From assembly GCF_900108395.1 (NCBI RefSeq), contig NZ_FNXE01000011.1:1-64000 (forward strand): a stretch of 64,000 nucleotides of DNA. The letters are read 5' to 3'. The position numbers were made by a program, and so were the translations under genes. The DNA comes from Paenimyroides marinum (lineage in GTDB: Bacteria > Bacteroidota > Bacteroidia > Flavobacteriales > Flavobacteriaceae). Of this stretch, positions 17,751 to 27,895 are shown piece by piece (position 1 is the stretch's first letter; every line of letters begins with the position of its first letter). The notes under the pieces are model-generated. The model was not told where the DNA came from, ran no database searches, and saw nothing but the letters and a program-made list of their open reading frames with translations.

Positions 17751-18455
17751 TTAATTATTAGCTAAAACAAAAGTATGGCAACCAACTATTGCAGCAGTTT
17801 CGGTACGTAAACGTGTGTTTCCTAAAGCAACGGGCAAATATCCATTTGCCAATGCTTTGTTGATTTCGTTGGTAGAAAAATCTCCTTCAGGACCAATCAG
17901 CAACGTATAATTCTGTTGTGTTTCAATTCGGTTTTTTAATTCAACTTTATCGGTTTCTTCACAATGTGCAATAAACTTTTGTCCGCTAAATTCTTTCGAT
18001 AAAAAATCGTTCAATTTAATCGGTTCGTTTAAAACAGGCAGATACATTTGGTTCGATTGCTTCATTGCACTGATTAAAATTTTATCGAAACGTTCGGTTT
18101 TAATAATCTTTCGTTCAGAATGATCACAAATAATCGGTGTAATTTCATCAACACCAATTTCGGCAGCTTTTTCTAAAAACCATTCGTAACGATCGTTCAT
18201 TTTTGTAGGAGCAACCACCATATGAATTTTAAATTCTCTTGGTTCAGTAAATTGCGATTCGTTTATTTTAACCACACATTTTTTTTCAGATGCTAAAATA
18301 ACTTCACAAACAAATAAAAAACCTTTTCCGTTGGTAATGTGTAAAATAGAACCTTCTAATTTACGCAAAACTTTAACAATGTGTTTACTTTCTTCTTTAT
18401 CAAAAGTAAACTCTGTTGTTTCAGTATGTATGTCGGGTGCATAAAATAATTGCAT
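17751..18455 (-). CDS. rsmE: 16S rRNA (uracil-1498-N3)-methyltransferase RsmE
   Basis: A 234-residue SPOUT methyltransferase that methylates U1498 of 16S rRNA. The N-terminal PUA-like domain includes HIVKVLRKLEGSILHITNGKG. The knotted SAM-binding region shows VVAPTKMNDRYEWFLEKAAE, LLIGPEGDFSTNEI and ALGNTRLRTETAAIVG, all diagnostic for RsmE. Length is typical. It starts three bases after the tsaD stop and ends nine bases before the next methyltransferase, so the three form one unit. Confidence 0.94.
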   Translation of the reverse strand: MQLFYAPDIHTETTEFTFDKEESKHIVKVLRKLEGSILHITNGKGFLFVCEVILASEKKCVVKINESQFTEPREFKIHMVVAPTKMNDRYEWFLEKAAEIGVDEITPIICDHSERKIIKTERFDKILISAMKQSNQMYLPVLNEPIKLNDFLSKEFSGQKFIAHCEETDKVELKNRIETQQNYTLLIGPEGDFSTNEINKALANGYLPVALGNTRLRTETAAIVGCHTFVLANN

Positions 18456-18458
18456 AAT

Positions 18459-19478
18459 TTAAAACTCTAATCTTGCTTTAGAAACTACTTCATCATCACT
18501 AAAAATTCCTAAATTAAATTTATGATAACCAACAATACCAATCATAGCGGCATTATCTGTTGTGTATTCAAATTTAGGTATAAACGTTTTCCAGCCGTAT
18601 TTAGTTTCGGTTTCTTTTAACGCTTTACGAATGCCGGAATTTGCTGAGACACCGCCTCCAATAGCTATTTGCCGGATACCGGTTTGTTCAACAGCCAGTT
18701 TAATCTTATCCATTAAAATTCTAATAATGGTATGCTGAACAGAGGCACAAATATCGTCAATATTTTCTTTGATAAAATCCGGATTTTTTTTAACTTCTTT
18801 CTGAATAAAATATAAAATTTGCGTTTTTAATCCCGAAAAGCTAAAATTCAATCCATCAACTTTTGGTTTGGTAAAAGCGTAGGCTTTTGGATTTCCGTTT
18901 TGCGCGTGCTTGTCAATTAAAGGACCACCAGGATAAGGAAAGCCTAATATTTTTGCGGTTTTGTCGTAAGCTTCACCAACAGCATCATCAGTAGTTTCGC
19001 CTAAAATTTCCATATCAACAAACGAATTCACTTTCACAATTTGTGTATGTCCGCCACTAATTGTCATCGCCAAAAATGGAAATGTAGGCTTGTCAAAGCC
19101 TTCTTCATCAATAAAATGAGCCAGAATATGAGCATGCATGTGGTTTACGGCAATCAACGGAATATGCAATGCCATGCTTAACGATTTTGCAAAAGAACCG
19201 CCCACCAGTAAAGATCCCATTAAACCCGGACCTTGCGTAAATGCAATAGCACTTAAATCGCTCTTTGAAATTCCTGCTTTTTGTAAAGCAACATCAATTA
19301 CCGGAACAATATTTTGCTGGTGTGCACGTGATGCCAACTCGGGTATTACACCGCCATATAACTCGTGAATTTCCTGTTTTGCCACAACATTACTTAGTAC
19401 TTTTTCGTTACACAATACGGCGGCTCCGGTATCGTCGCACGAACTTTCAATGGCTAAAATATAATTTAATTGCTGCAT
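18459..19478 (-). CDS. tsaD: tRNA N6-adenosine threonylcarbamoyltransferase TsaD
   Basis: Transfers the threonylcarbamoyl group to A37 of ANN-decoding tRNAs as part of the TsaB-TsaD-TsaE complex. With ATG 19478 it is 339 residues, the usual length; an in-frame start at 19532 adds 18 residues not seen in the family. N-terminal ILAIESSCDDTGAAV and the metal-binding NHMHAH (His113 and His117) are present, as are AIGGGVSANSGIR and TDNAAMIGIVG. The pathway partner TsaC-type synthase is at 41665-42285. It heads the tsaD-rsmE-methyltransferase unit and is divergent from tamB. Confidence 0.95.
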   Translation of the reverse strand: MQQLNYILAIESSCDDTGAAVLCNEKVLSNVVAKQEIHELYGGVIPELASRAHQQNIVPVIDVALQKAGISKSDLSAIAFTQGPGLMGSLLVGGSFAKSLSMALHIPLIAVNHMHAHILAHFIDEEGFDKPTFPFLAMTISGGHTQIVKVNSFVDMEILGETTDDAVGEAYDKTAKILGFPYPGGPLIDKHAQNGNPKAYAFTKPKVDGLNFSFSGLKTQILYFIQKEVKKNPDFIKENIDDICASVQHTIIRILMDKIKLAVEQTGIRQIAIGGGVSANSGIRKALKETETKYGWKTFIPKFEYTTDNAAMIGIVGYHKFNLGIFSDDEVVSKARLEF

Positions 19479-19507
19479 TGTAAAAAATCGGCATAATTTA
19501 TGCTTAA

Positions 19508-19529
19508 AATGTGGAGTAAATACCACATT
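19508..19529. promoter_or_regulatory. Inverted repeat AATGTGG-N8-CCACATT in the tsaD/tamB divergent gap
   Basis: Perfect 7-base arms at 19508-19514 and 19523-19529, between the two divergent starts and upstream of the tamB promoter box. Could be an operator for either gene; nothing confirms binding. Confidence 0.35.
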
Positions 19530-19546
19530 CACTTTACATAAATTAT

Positions 19547-19554
19547 TATTTTTG
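19547..19554 (+). promoter_or_regulatory. -7 promoter element TATTTTTG for tamB
   Basis: TAnnTTTG match. It limits the tamB start to after about 19560, while no ATG occurs in frame before the anchor helix. Confidence 0.5.
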
Positions 19555-19592
19555 TTTCGTATTTAATAAGCAAATTTAAAACAAATAAGGCT

Positions 19593-22500
19593 ATCAAAAA
19601 ACTTTTTAAAATACTGTTTGGGTTGTTGTTGGGGTTGGCACTGGTTTTTATATTGGCGGCCGTAGTAATTACTACTCCAATCATTCAAACAGAACTAGCA
19701 CATTACGCCACCACAAAAATTAATAAACACTTTAATATCCGAACATCGATTGGACAGGTTGCCGTACAGTTAGATGGAAAAGTACTGCTAAAAAAAATAC
19801 ACGTGTTAGATGAACACAATAACGATTTGGCATACATTGACCGGCTATATACCAATATTACCGATTTTAAACAACTAACCGGAGGAAAGCTGATTTTTGG
19901 TAGTACAGAAATACAAGATGTTGATTTTTTTATTCACAAATACAAAGGCGACACCCTTACCAATTTAGATAAATTTATTGCTGTTTTTGATGACGGAAAA
20001 CCCGGTAGCGGTAAATTTTTAATGAAAATTGATCATTTAGAACTAACCAACGGAAAGTTTAAGATTACCGATGACAATACCGGGAATTCGCCCGTAGATT
20101 TTACCGAAATGAACGGAGCTCTGAATAATTTAATCGTGCGTGGACCAAACATCAATGCGGATATCAGCCGGCTGGCATTAAAAGATAAAAGAGGGATTTA
20201 CGTTAAAGATTTGGTTACCAGTTTTGCAATGACCAAAAAATCTATGGACTTAAACCCTTTTGCTATTGAAACCGAAGAATCGTTTATTAAAGGAGCAATT
20301 GCAATGCGGTATAACGAAGGTGATTTAAAATATTTTACCGAAAAAGTTAATTTAGCTATTGATTTTGATAAATCTAAAATTGCAACAAACGATTTAAAAT
20401 TCTTTTATAAGGAATTTGGTAGCAACAATATGCTGTATTTAACGTCAAAAGCAACCGGAACGTTGAATGATTTTAAGCTGAAAAACATGCAGTTGTCTGA
20501 CAAATTTGGTTCAGAAATTATAGGAAATTTTACGTTAAAAAATTTGTTTGTTAAAACCAATCCTTTCAGGATTGATGCCCATTTAAACCGATTAAATATT
20601 TCACGGGAAAACGCAGTGGCTTTGTTGCCAAACGTTTTGGGGAGTGCCTTGCCGGTTCAATTAGAGAATTTAGGGCAATTAAATTTAAAAGGAACTGTTG
20701 CTTACGAAAATTTTTATGTTGATGCCGATATAGAGGCAACTTCAAACCTTGGATTTGCTAAAGCCGATGTGGAATTGTGGAACGTTAATCAAAAACAAAA
20801 TGCAAGCTATAAAGGAGACATTGCTTTAGAAAATTTTGATATTGGCAAAGTAATAGAAAAAGAAAACATAGGAATAGCAACCTTAACGGCTACTGTTGAC
20901 GGTAAAAGTTTTGATCCGGAACATTTTAATACCGTTTTAAAAAGTCACGTTCAGGAATTTACCTTTAACAATTATTCTTACAAAGACATTGAAATTGATG
21001 GAAACCTAAAACTTCCGGCTTATACAGGAACGTTGGTTAGCAACGATCCTAACGCATTGCTTAATTTTAACGGAACACTTGATTTTTCAAACGATAAAAC
21101 AACGGTGGATTTTAAAGCGGATATTGAACGCTTAAATATGAATGCGTTGCAAATTGTAAAAGATTCCCTGGGTGTTTTCAAAGGTCATTTTGAGTTAAAC
21201 GGTACTGGAAAGAATGTCGATGTGTTTGAGGGAAGTATTTTAGCAGAAAACGCATCGTACACCAATTCGGTTGAAACCTATAATTTTGACCATCTTTTTA
21301 TAAAATCTGAATTTCAGGAAAATAACATTCGTCAAATAGATGTGACATCAAATGATATTGTAAATGGTTATGTACGCGGAAATTTCAAATACAATCAATT
21401 AAAAGAAATCGTAGAAAATTCGTTAGGAAGTCTTTATAAAAATTATTCGCCTAACGATATCGCTACCAATCAGTTTATAGAATACGATTTAAAATTTCAC
21501 AATAAAATTGTCGATCTGCTTGTTCCAAAACTCGAAATTGCCGATGACACTTCAGTTTCCGGAAAAATTACTGCCGATACGGGAGAGTTTATTTTGCTTG
21601 TGAATACACCGTTTGTGAAATACGGTCAAAACAAATTCAGTAATGTGCAGGTTGACGTCAACAGTTTGCGCGAAAATCAAAACGCTTTTATAGCCATTGA
21701 CACCATTGATCTAAAATTCTACAAAGCCTACGATTTTGTTCTAAACAACGCCAAGAAAAACGATACGTTGTATGCAGATACAACATTTAAAGGCGGATCT
21801 GAGGCAAACGACAGCTATAGCTTAAACTTCTATCATACCATTGATGAAGAAAACAAATCGGTTGTAGGTATTGATAAATCAGAGATTCAGTTTAAAGAAT
21901 CGGTTTGGTATTTAAATGAGTTCAACAACGATAAAAACCGAATCATTTTTAATAAGGAAATTAACAATTTTACTATTGAAGATATTCAATTATCACACAA
22001 CGAACAAATGGTTTTACTGAACGGAAGCATGAACGGAGACGTTTATAAAGATTTAAATCTGGATTTTGAAAATGTGGAACTCGACAAAATTACGCCCGAT
22101 TTAAACAATTTAACGTTTGCCGGGTTGATCAACGGAAACATTTCGTTTGTTCAGGAAAACAACATTTTTAAACCCAAATCAAAACTAAACGTAAAAGATT
22201 TAGAAATAAATGACGTATTGCTGGGCTTGTTTACTTTTGAAGTAGAAGGAGATGAATCATTGCAAAATTTCAATGTAAAATCAAACATTATCAATGATTT
22301 TACAGAGAATTTCTATATGAACGGACTAATTTCGGTAAGTAAGGGGCAAAGCAAATTGAATTTGGATGCCGGTTTTAACAAATTCAACTTAAAAGCCATT
22401 GCTCCGTTTCTGTCATCGATTATGTCTGATGTTCGGGGCGATGCATCTGGTAGGGCAACCATTCAGGGTACACATAAAGATCCCGATATCGAAGGAAAAC

Positions 22501-24092
22501 TGTATTTAACAAATGCCGGAATGCGTCCTGTTTTTACCGGTGTTGATTATCTGTTTGACGAAAATACGCCGCTCGATGTAACCGAAAGCCAGTTTATATT
22601 GCGAAACGTAAATATTACCGATTCTAAATACAAAACAAAAGGACTTTTAAACGGAACCATTTCTCACAATAAACTCAAAAACTGGAATATTGACGCCCGT
22701 TTAGAATCAACCAACCTTTTGGCACTGGATATCGATTATAAAGAAGGCACACCTTATTACGGAACAGCTTTTATAGATGGGCATGCAACAGTGAAAGGTC
22801 CGGTTGAAAGTTTGGTAGTAAGCATTGAAGCCAAATCTCAAAAAGGTACAAAAATAAAAATTCCGTTAGATGATGCAGGCGGTGTTGGTGATAATAATTT
22901 TGTGCATTTTTTATCGCCCGAAGAAAAAGCCAACCGTTTAAAAGGTATTGAAACCGTGATAAACAACAATCGTTTTGGAGGTGTTCAGCTTAATTTTGAA
23001 TTCTATGTTACGCCCGATGCCGAAATTGAAATTTTGTTAGACAGAGCTTCAGGACACGGAATGAAAGGCAGCGGAGCCGGATTTATCACTATGGAAATTA
23101 ATACCTTAGGAAGATTTAATATGTGGGGCGATTTTCAGGTATATGAAGGAGAATATAATTTTAAATACGGCGGAATCATCGATAAAAAACTCGATGTGGT
23201 AAAATACGGAACCATCCGTTGGGACGGTGAACCTTTAAATGCCATTTTGGATTTACAGGCCGTTTACAAAACACAGGCAAATCCGGGATTGATTATAGAA
23301 AGTTCTGAAATCAACCGTAAAGTGGATACAGAAGTAAATATTGTTTTACAAGGAAATTTAAGCAATCCTGAAATTGATTTCCTAATTAATTTTCCAAACG
23401 TAAGTTCAAGCATCAAATCAGAAATAGAATATAAATTAGCCGATAAAGACACTCGTGAAACTCAGGCAATGGCATTGCTTGCAACCGGCGGATTTATCAC
23501 TGCAACAACTGGTGGAAATGCAGTTTATGGTAGTTTGTTTGAACGTGCCAGCAGCTTGTTCGACGATTTATTTTCTGATGCTGAAGGAAAATTCCGGGTA
23601 GGTTTAAACTATTCACAAAGTGAAAGAAATCCGTATTTACAGGAAGTAGATGAAGCAAGAGTAGGTGTAACATTATCCACACAAATAAGCGACCGTATAT
23701 TGGTAAACAGTAAATTGGGAGTTCCGATTGGCGGACGTGAAGATAACGTTATTGTGGGCGATGTAGAAATACAGTTGCTTCTAAACGATGACGGATCGTT
23801 GCGTGCAAGGGTTTTTAACCGTGAAAATAATATTAATTATATTGGTGAAGGTATAAATTATAAACAAGGCGTTGGTTTAACGTATGAAGTCGATTTTAAC
23901 ACCTTTAAAGAATTGCTTAAAAAAATACTCACCAGTGCCGATAAACGTGAGAAGGAAAAGGAAAAACAAAAACAGCAACAAAATAACAATAATAGCATTC
24001 CTGACGACGATTACGGCGTAGAATTTTTAAAGTTTCAGGAAAAGCGTCGGGAAGCAACTTCCGAAAAAACAGAAAATGAACCAGAGTCTTAA
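19593..24092 (+). CDS. tamB: Translocation and assembly module protein TamB-like
   Basis: About 1500 residues. An N-terminal anchor (KKLFKILFGLLLGLALVFIL) is followed by a very long periplasmic beta-helical region and the C-terminal TamB/DUF490 domain, with GDASGRATIQGTHKDPDIEG, VNIVLQGNLSNPEIDFLINF and a final region rich in Q/N and E. TamB forms an envelope-spanning groove thought to carry phospholipids or help outer-membrane protein assembly. There is no ATG in frame: the frame opens after a TAA at 19539-19541, the basic lead KKLFK begins at ATC 19593, ATA 19566 is another option, and the first common alternative codon is TTG 19623, which would cut the basic residues off. The start is therefore uncertain. 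Not adjacent to tamA here. Confidence 0.88.
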   Translation: MKKLFKILFGLLLGLALVFILAAVVITTPIIQTELAHYATTKINKHFNIRTSIGQVAVQLDGKVLLKKIHVLDEHNNDLAYIDRLYTNITDFKQLTGGKLIFGSTEIQDVDFFIHKYKGDTLTNLDKFIAVFDDGKPGSGKFLMKIDHLELTNGKFKITDDNTGNSPVDFTEMNGALNNLIVRGPNINADISRLALKDKRGIYVKDLVTSFAMTKKSMDLNPFAIETEESFIKGAIAMRYNEGDLKYFTEKVNLAIDFDKSKIATNDLKFFYKEFGSNNMLYLTSKATGTLNDFKLKNMQLSDKFGSEIIGNFTLKNLFVKTNPFRIDAHLNRLNISRENAVALLPNVLGSALPVQLENLGQLNLKGTVAYENFYVDADIEATSNLGFAKADVELWNVNQKQNASYKGDIALENFDIGKVIEKENIGIATLTATVDGKSFDPEHFNTVLKSHVQEFTFNNYSYKDIEIDGNLKLPAYTGTLVSNDPNALLNFNGTLDFSNDKTTVDFKADIERLNMNALQIVKDSLGVFKGHFELNGTGKNVDVFEGSILAENASYTNSVETYNFDHLFIKSEFQENNIRQIDVTSNDIVNGYVRGNFKYNQLKEIVENSLGSLYKNYSPNDIATNQFIEYDLKFHNKIVDLLVPKLEIADDTSVSGKITADTGEFILLVNTPFVKYGQNKFSNVQVDVNSLRENQNAFIAIDTIDLKFYKAYDFVLNNAKKNDTLYADTTFKGGSEANDSYSLNFYHTIDEENKSVVGIDKSEIQFKESVWYLNEFNNDKNRIIFNKEINNFTIEDIQLSHNEQMVLLNGSMNGDVYKDLNLDFENVELDKITPDLNNLTFAGLINGNISFVQENNIFKPKSKLNVKDLEINDVLLGLFTFEVEGDESLQNFNVKSNIINDFTENFYMNGLISVSKGQSKLNLDAGFNKFNLKAIAPFLSSIMSDVRGDASGRATIQGTHKDPDIEGKLYLTNAGMRPVFTGVDYLFDENTPLDVTESQFILRNVNITDSKYKTKGLLNGTISHNKLKNWNIDARLESTNLLALDIDYKEGTPYYGTAFIDGHATVKGPVESLVVSIEAKSQKGTKIKIPLDDAGGVGDNNFVHFLSPEEKANRLKGIETVINNNRFGGVQLNFEFYVTPDAEIEILLDRASGHGMKGSGAGFITMEINTLGRFNMWGDFQVYEGEYNFKYGGIIDKKLDVVKYGTIRWDGEPLNAILDLQAVYKTQANPGLIIESSEINRKVDTEVNIVLQGNLSNPEIDFLINFPNVSSSIKSEIEYKLADKDTRETQAMALLATGGFITATTGGNAVYGSLFERASSLFDDLFSDAEGKFRVGLNYSQSERNPYLQEVDEARVGVTLSTQISDRILVNSKLGVPIGGREDNVIVGDVEIQLLLNDDGSLRARVFNRENNINYIGEGINYKQGVGLTYEVDFNTFKELLKKILTSADKREKEKEKQKQQQNNNNSIPDDDYGVEFLKFQEKRREATSEKTENEPES

Positions 24093-24145
24093 TAGATTCT
24101 GGTTTTTTACTTTTTATTTGTATCTTTAAGCTATTAGAAATAATT

Positions 24146-25135
24146 ATGAAATCAGATAAAATAAAAAAAATTGCGGTCTTAACGTCTGGTGGCGATGCAC
24201 CGGGAATGAACGCAGCAATAAGAGCTGTGGTTCGGGCTTGTACTTATTATGAAGTAGCTTGTTTTGGCGTTTTTCGGGGTTTTCAGGGTTTGATGGAAGG
24301 CGATCTAAAAGAAATGGGACCACGTGATGTAAAATATATTATCAGCAAAGGCGGAACCATTTTAAAATCAGCCCGTTCGAAAGAATTTATGACAAAAGAA
24401 GGTCGTAAAAAAGCTCATCATACCATAGAAAAATACGGAATAGATGCCTTAATTATTATTGGTGGTGATGGAAGTTTTACCGGCGGAATGTTGCTTTCTA
24501 AAGAATTTAACCTTCCTGTAATTGGTATTCCCGGAACTATTGACAACGATATTTACGGCACTTCGCACACCATTGGCTACGATACGGCTTTAAATACAGT
24601 GATTGATGCCGTTGATAAAATCAGAGATACAGCTACATCGCACAAACGCATTTTCTTTGTCGAAGTTATGGGACGCGATGCCGGTTTTATCGCATTAAAC
24701 TCAGGAATAGGAGCAGGGGCAGAAGAAATTTTGATTCCGGAAGAAAATATTGGTTTGCCCAAATTATTAGAGAAACTAAAAAGAAGCAAGGCCTCAGGTA
24801 AATCATCGTGTATCGTTATTGTGGCAGAGGGCGAAAAATCAGGTAAAAATGTTTTTGAATTAAGCGATTATGTCGAAGAACATTTACCGGAATACGATGT
24901 GCGGGTTTCTGTAATTGGTCACATTCAGCGGGGTGGTTCACCAAGTTGTTTTGACCGGGTGTTGGCAAGCCGTTCCGGAGTGGCCGCTGTAGAAGCGTTG
25001 CTAAAAGGCAAAAAAAACATCATGATTGGTCTGCAAAACGATTTAATGGCTTATACTCCGCTGGAAAAAGCAATAAAAGGCGAAAATAAAATAGACGAAG
25101 AATTAATTAGAATTTCAGATATATTATCAATATAA
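24146..25135 (+). CDS. pfkA: ATP-dependent 6-phosphofructokinase
   Basis: A 329-residue enzyme phosphorylating fructose 6-phosphate in glycolysis. ATP-site motif LTSGGDAPGMNAAIRAVVR (residues 12-30), IIGGDGSFTGG, and the catalytic PGTIDNDIYGTSHTIGYDTA with the TIDND aspartates are intact, as is EVMGRDAGFIAL and the C-terminal GHIQRGGSPSCFDR. The Gly after GGDGS fits the ATP rather than the pyrophosphate class. Length is close to the bacterial A-type. It precedes gap by three bases, so the two glycolytic genes form an operon. Confidence 0.96.
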   Translation: MKSDKIKKIAVLTSGGDAPGMNAAIRAVVRACTYYEVACFGVFRGFQGLMEGDLKEMGPRDVKYIISKGGTILKSARSKEFMTKEGRKKAHHTIEKYGIDALIIIGGDGSFTGGMLLSKEFNLPVIGIPGTIDNDIYGTSHTIGYDTALNTVIDAVDKIRDTATSHKRIFFVEVMGRDAGFIALNSGIGAGAEEILIPEENIGLPKLLEKLKRSKASGKSSCIVIVAEGEKSGKNVFELSDYVEEHLPEYDVRVSVIGHIQRGGSPSCFDRVLASRSGVAAVEALLKGKKNIMIGLQNDLMAYTPLEKAIKGENKIDEELIRISDILSI

Positions 25136-26146
<1,011 letters not shown>

Positions 26147-26175
26147 ATTCTTATAAAAAGTAAAACTTATTCTTC

Positions 26176-26213
26176 AAACTGTGTCAAAGTTTAAAACTTT
26201 GACACAGTTTTTA
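26176..26213 (+). terminator. Intrinsic terminator after gap
   Basis: Long stem AAACTGTGTCAAAG / CTTTGACACAGTTT (26176-26189 and 26197-26210) around TTTAAA, then a T-rich tail. Confidence 0.85.
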
Positions 26214-26347
26214 TATCTAACAATTCAACATTACAATATACATTTTACATTCTACAGCAGAAAAGCATTCATTTTTCTTTCATCTCTTTAGGTATTATTA
26301 CATAAAATAACGTATTTTGTATCCAGATTTAATTCGGAATTTTTTTT

Positions 26348-27193
26348 ATGAAATTTGTAGTAGATAGTGGTTCAACAAAAGCAGACTGGTTGCTTTTCAG
26401 CGAAAAAAAACATTTAGGCGTTTACAATACATTAGGACTCAATCCTGAAGTGCTTAATGCAGACGTTTTGATAGATCGGATTTTAAACAACGAAGAAATA
26501 GCGAATTTACGTACATCAATAAAAGAAATTTATTTTTACGGTTCGGGTTGTAGCACTGCGCATTCTAAAGAAATTATGAAAGCCGCTTTGCAAAACGTTT
26601 TTGTAAATGCTACTTTTTTTGAAATATTAGAAGATACGTACGCAGCTGTTTATGCCACCTGCCAGGATTTAAAACCGGGAATTGTCTGCATTAATGGTAC
26701 CGGATCAAATTGTAGTTTTTTTAATGGCAAAGAAGTAGAACAGGCGGTGATTTCATTGGGTTATCTGGCAATGGATGATTGTTCCGGGGTTGATTTTGGG
26801 CGCAGGTTAATCAGGGCATATTATTTTAACACCATGCCGGTCGATTTAAAAGAAAAATTTAAAGAAGCTTACAATTTAGATGCTGATTACATCAAAAAGA
26901 ATTTTTATAAAGAACCCAATCCCAATGCGTATCTGGCATCATTTTTACCTTTTTTAATTGTAAATAAAGATCATTCTTTTTTACAGGATATGATAAAGGA
27001 ACGTTTCTTGTTTTTTATTAATCATTACATCAAACATTATCCTGATTATAAAGAGGTACCTATTCACTTTATAGGATCAACCGCTTTTTTATTACAATCT
27101 GAATTTAAATCGCTTTTAAAAAGAAACAATTTAACTGCTGGTGTGTTTTATCAAAAACCAATAGAAGGATTGATTGAATTACACCAAAAATAA
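26348..27193 (+). CDS. BadF/BadG-type ATPase, probable N-acetylglucosamine kinase-like
   Basis: A 281-residue protein of the actin-like ATPase (ASKHA) fold. The phosphate-1 loop DSGSTKADWLLF, phosphate-2 INGTGSNCSFF and the adenosine-region GSTAFLLQSEF are visible, matching Bacteroidota proteins annotated as BadF/BadG/BcrA/BcrD ATPase or GlcNAc kinase. The usual role is phosphorylation of amino sugars recycled from cell wall or chitin, but no sugar-catabolic neighbour confirms it. It stands alone between two terminators. The 200-base gap before it contains the gap terminator and a near-consensus GTATTTTG promoter box. Confidence 0.85.
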   Translation: MKFVVDSGSTKADWLLFSEKKHLGVYNTLGLNPEVLNADVLIDRILNNEEIANLRTSIKEIYFYGSGCSTAHSKEIMKAALQNVFVNATFFEILEDTYAAVYATCQDLKPGIVCINGTGSNCSFFNGKEVEQAVISLGYLAMDDCSGVDFGRRLIRAYYFNTMPVDLKEKFKEAYNLDADYIKKNFYKEPNPNAYLASFLPFLIVNKDHSFLQDMIKERFLFFINHYIKHYPDYKEVPIHFIGSTAFLLQSEFKSLLKRNNLTAGVFYQKPIEGLIELHQK

Positions 27194-27224
27194 AAAAGGA
27201 ATCTTAAAAGATTCCTTTTTATTT
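27193..27224. terminator. Bidirectional intrinsic terminator
   Basis: 13-bp stem AAAAAGGAATCTT (27193-27205) / AAGATTCCTTTTT (27208-27220) with a two-base loop and A/T tracts on both sides, between the convergent kinase and outer-membrane protein genes. Confidence 0.85.
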
Positions 27225-27235
27225 TTATTTATACA

Positions 27236-27736
27236 TTAAAATTTAAAACGAGCACCCGTTCCAAAATCCGGACCAAAAGAATCGTGATAATCATTGTTAA
27301 TTAAATAAATTTCCGGTCTAAAATCAACAAAAAGCTGTAATGGAAATTTAAAATTGTATTCAATACCAACTTGTCCGGCAACAAAGAAAAAGAAATCATT
27401 GTTAGAGTAATGATGGTTAGGTCCTACATGGTAGTCATAAGACCAAGACCCTAAACCTGCACCTGCACCTGCATACCAGTGAAAACCACCTTTAATGTTC
27501 CAGATCCATTGATAAACCCCCGTAGCTTTAACGGCGTCATAATGATTAGAAGATCTCCATCCCAAATCAATTTCTAAACGATTTTTATCAGATAATAAAT
27601 GTTGATAAGAAGCCTCAACTCCAATACCGTCATTGCTTCCAAAACGCAAACCTATTGCGTTTTTAGAAATACCTTCCTGTGCTTGAGTGGCAATTGCTGT
27701 TAGAGCAACCACAGCTGTTAATACGATTTTTTTCAT
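27236..27736 (-). CDS. Secreted outer-membrane beta-barrel protein
   Basis: A 166-residue protein with a clear signal peptide (MKKIVLTAVVALTAIATQAQ, cut likely after AQA-type site near residue 20). The mature part has alternating hydrophobic/polar strands (NAIGLRFGSNDGIGVEASY, GGFHWYAGAGAGLG, VGIEYNFKFPLQLFVDFRPE) and ends in aromatic F at the C-terminus (GARFKF), as 8-stranded outer-membrane barrels do. Function unknown. It is divergent from the phosphate operon across a 159-base gap, with its own well-formed promoter. Confidence 0.85.
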   Translation of the reverse strand: MKKIVLTAVVALTAIATQAQEGISKNAIGLRFGSNDGIGVEASYQHLLSDKNRLEIDLGWRSSNHYDAVKATGVYQWIWNIKGGFHWYAGAGAGLGSWSYDYHVGPNHHYSNNDFFFFVAGQVGIEYNFKFPLQLFVDFRPEIYLINNDYHDSFGPDFGTGARFKF

Positions 27737-27753
27737 AGTTCTATCTTTTTATA

Positions 27754-27761
27754 CAAAAATA
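27754..27761 (-). promoter_or_regulatory. Promoter of the outer-membrane protein gene
   Basis: Minus-strand TATTTTTG with an upstream TTTG (27782-27785 on plus as CAAA) at 20-base spacing: one of the best full-consensus promoters in the window. Confidence 0.7.
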
Positions 27762-27815
27762 TCAGTTATTTGCCTATTAAACAAATTTTATGTTAATTAT
27801 TTAAAGCGACTTAAT

Positions 27816-27845
27816 TAACATTAGCTTAATACATTTATAACATTA
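27816..27845 (+). promoter_or_regulatory. Candidate PhoB box before pstS
   Basis: TAACATTA occurs at 27816-27823 and 27838-27845, exactly 22 bases apart, with a degenerate copy TAATACAT at 27827-27834 between them. The 11-base periodicity is what PhoB direct repeats show. Position is about 50-80 bases before the pstS ATG. Confidence 0.5.
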
Positions 27846-27895
27846 AGGTTACTTTAAAAGAACAATTTTGCACTGATGAAATATTCAACGTAATT

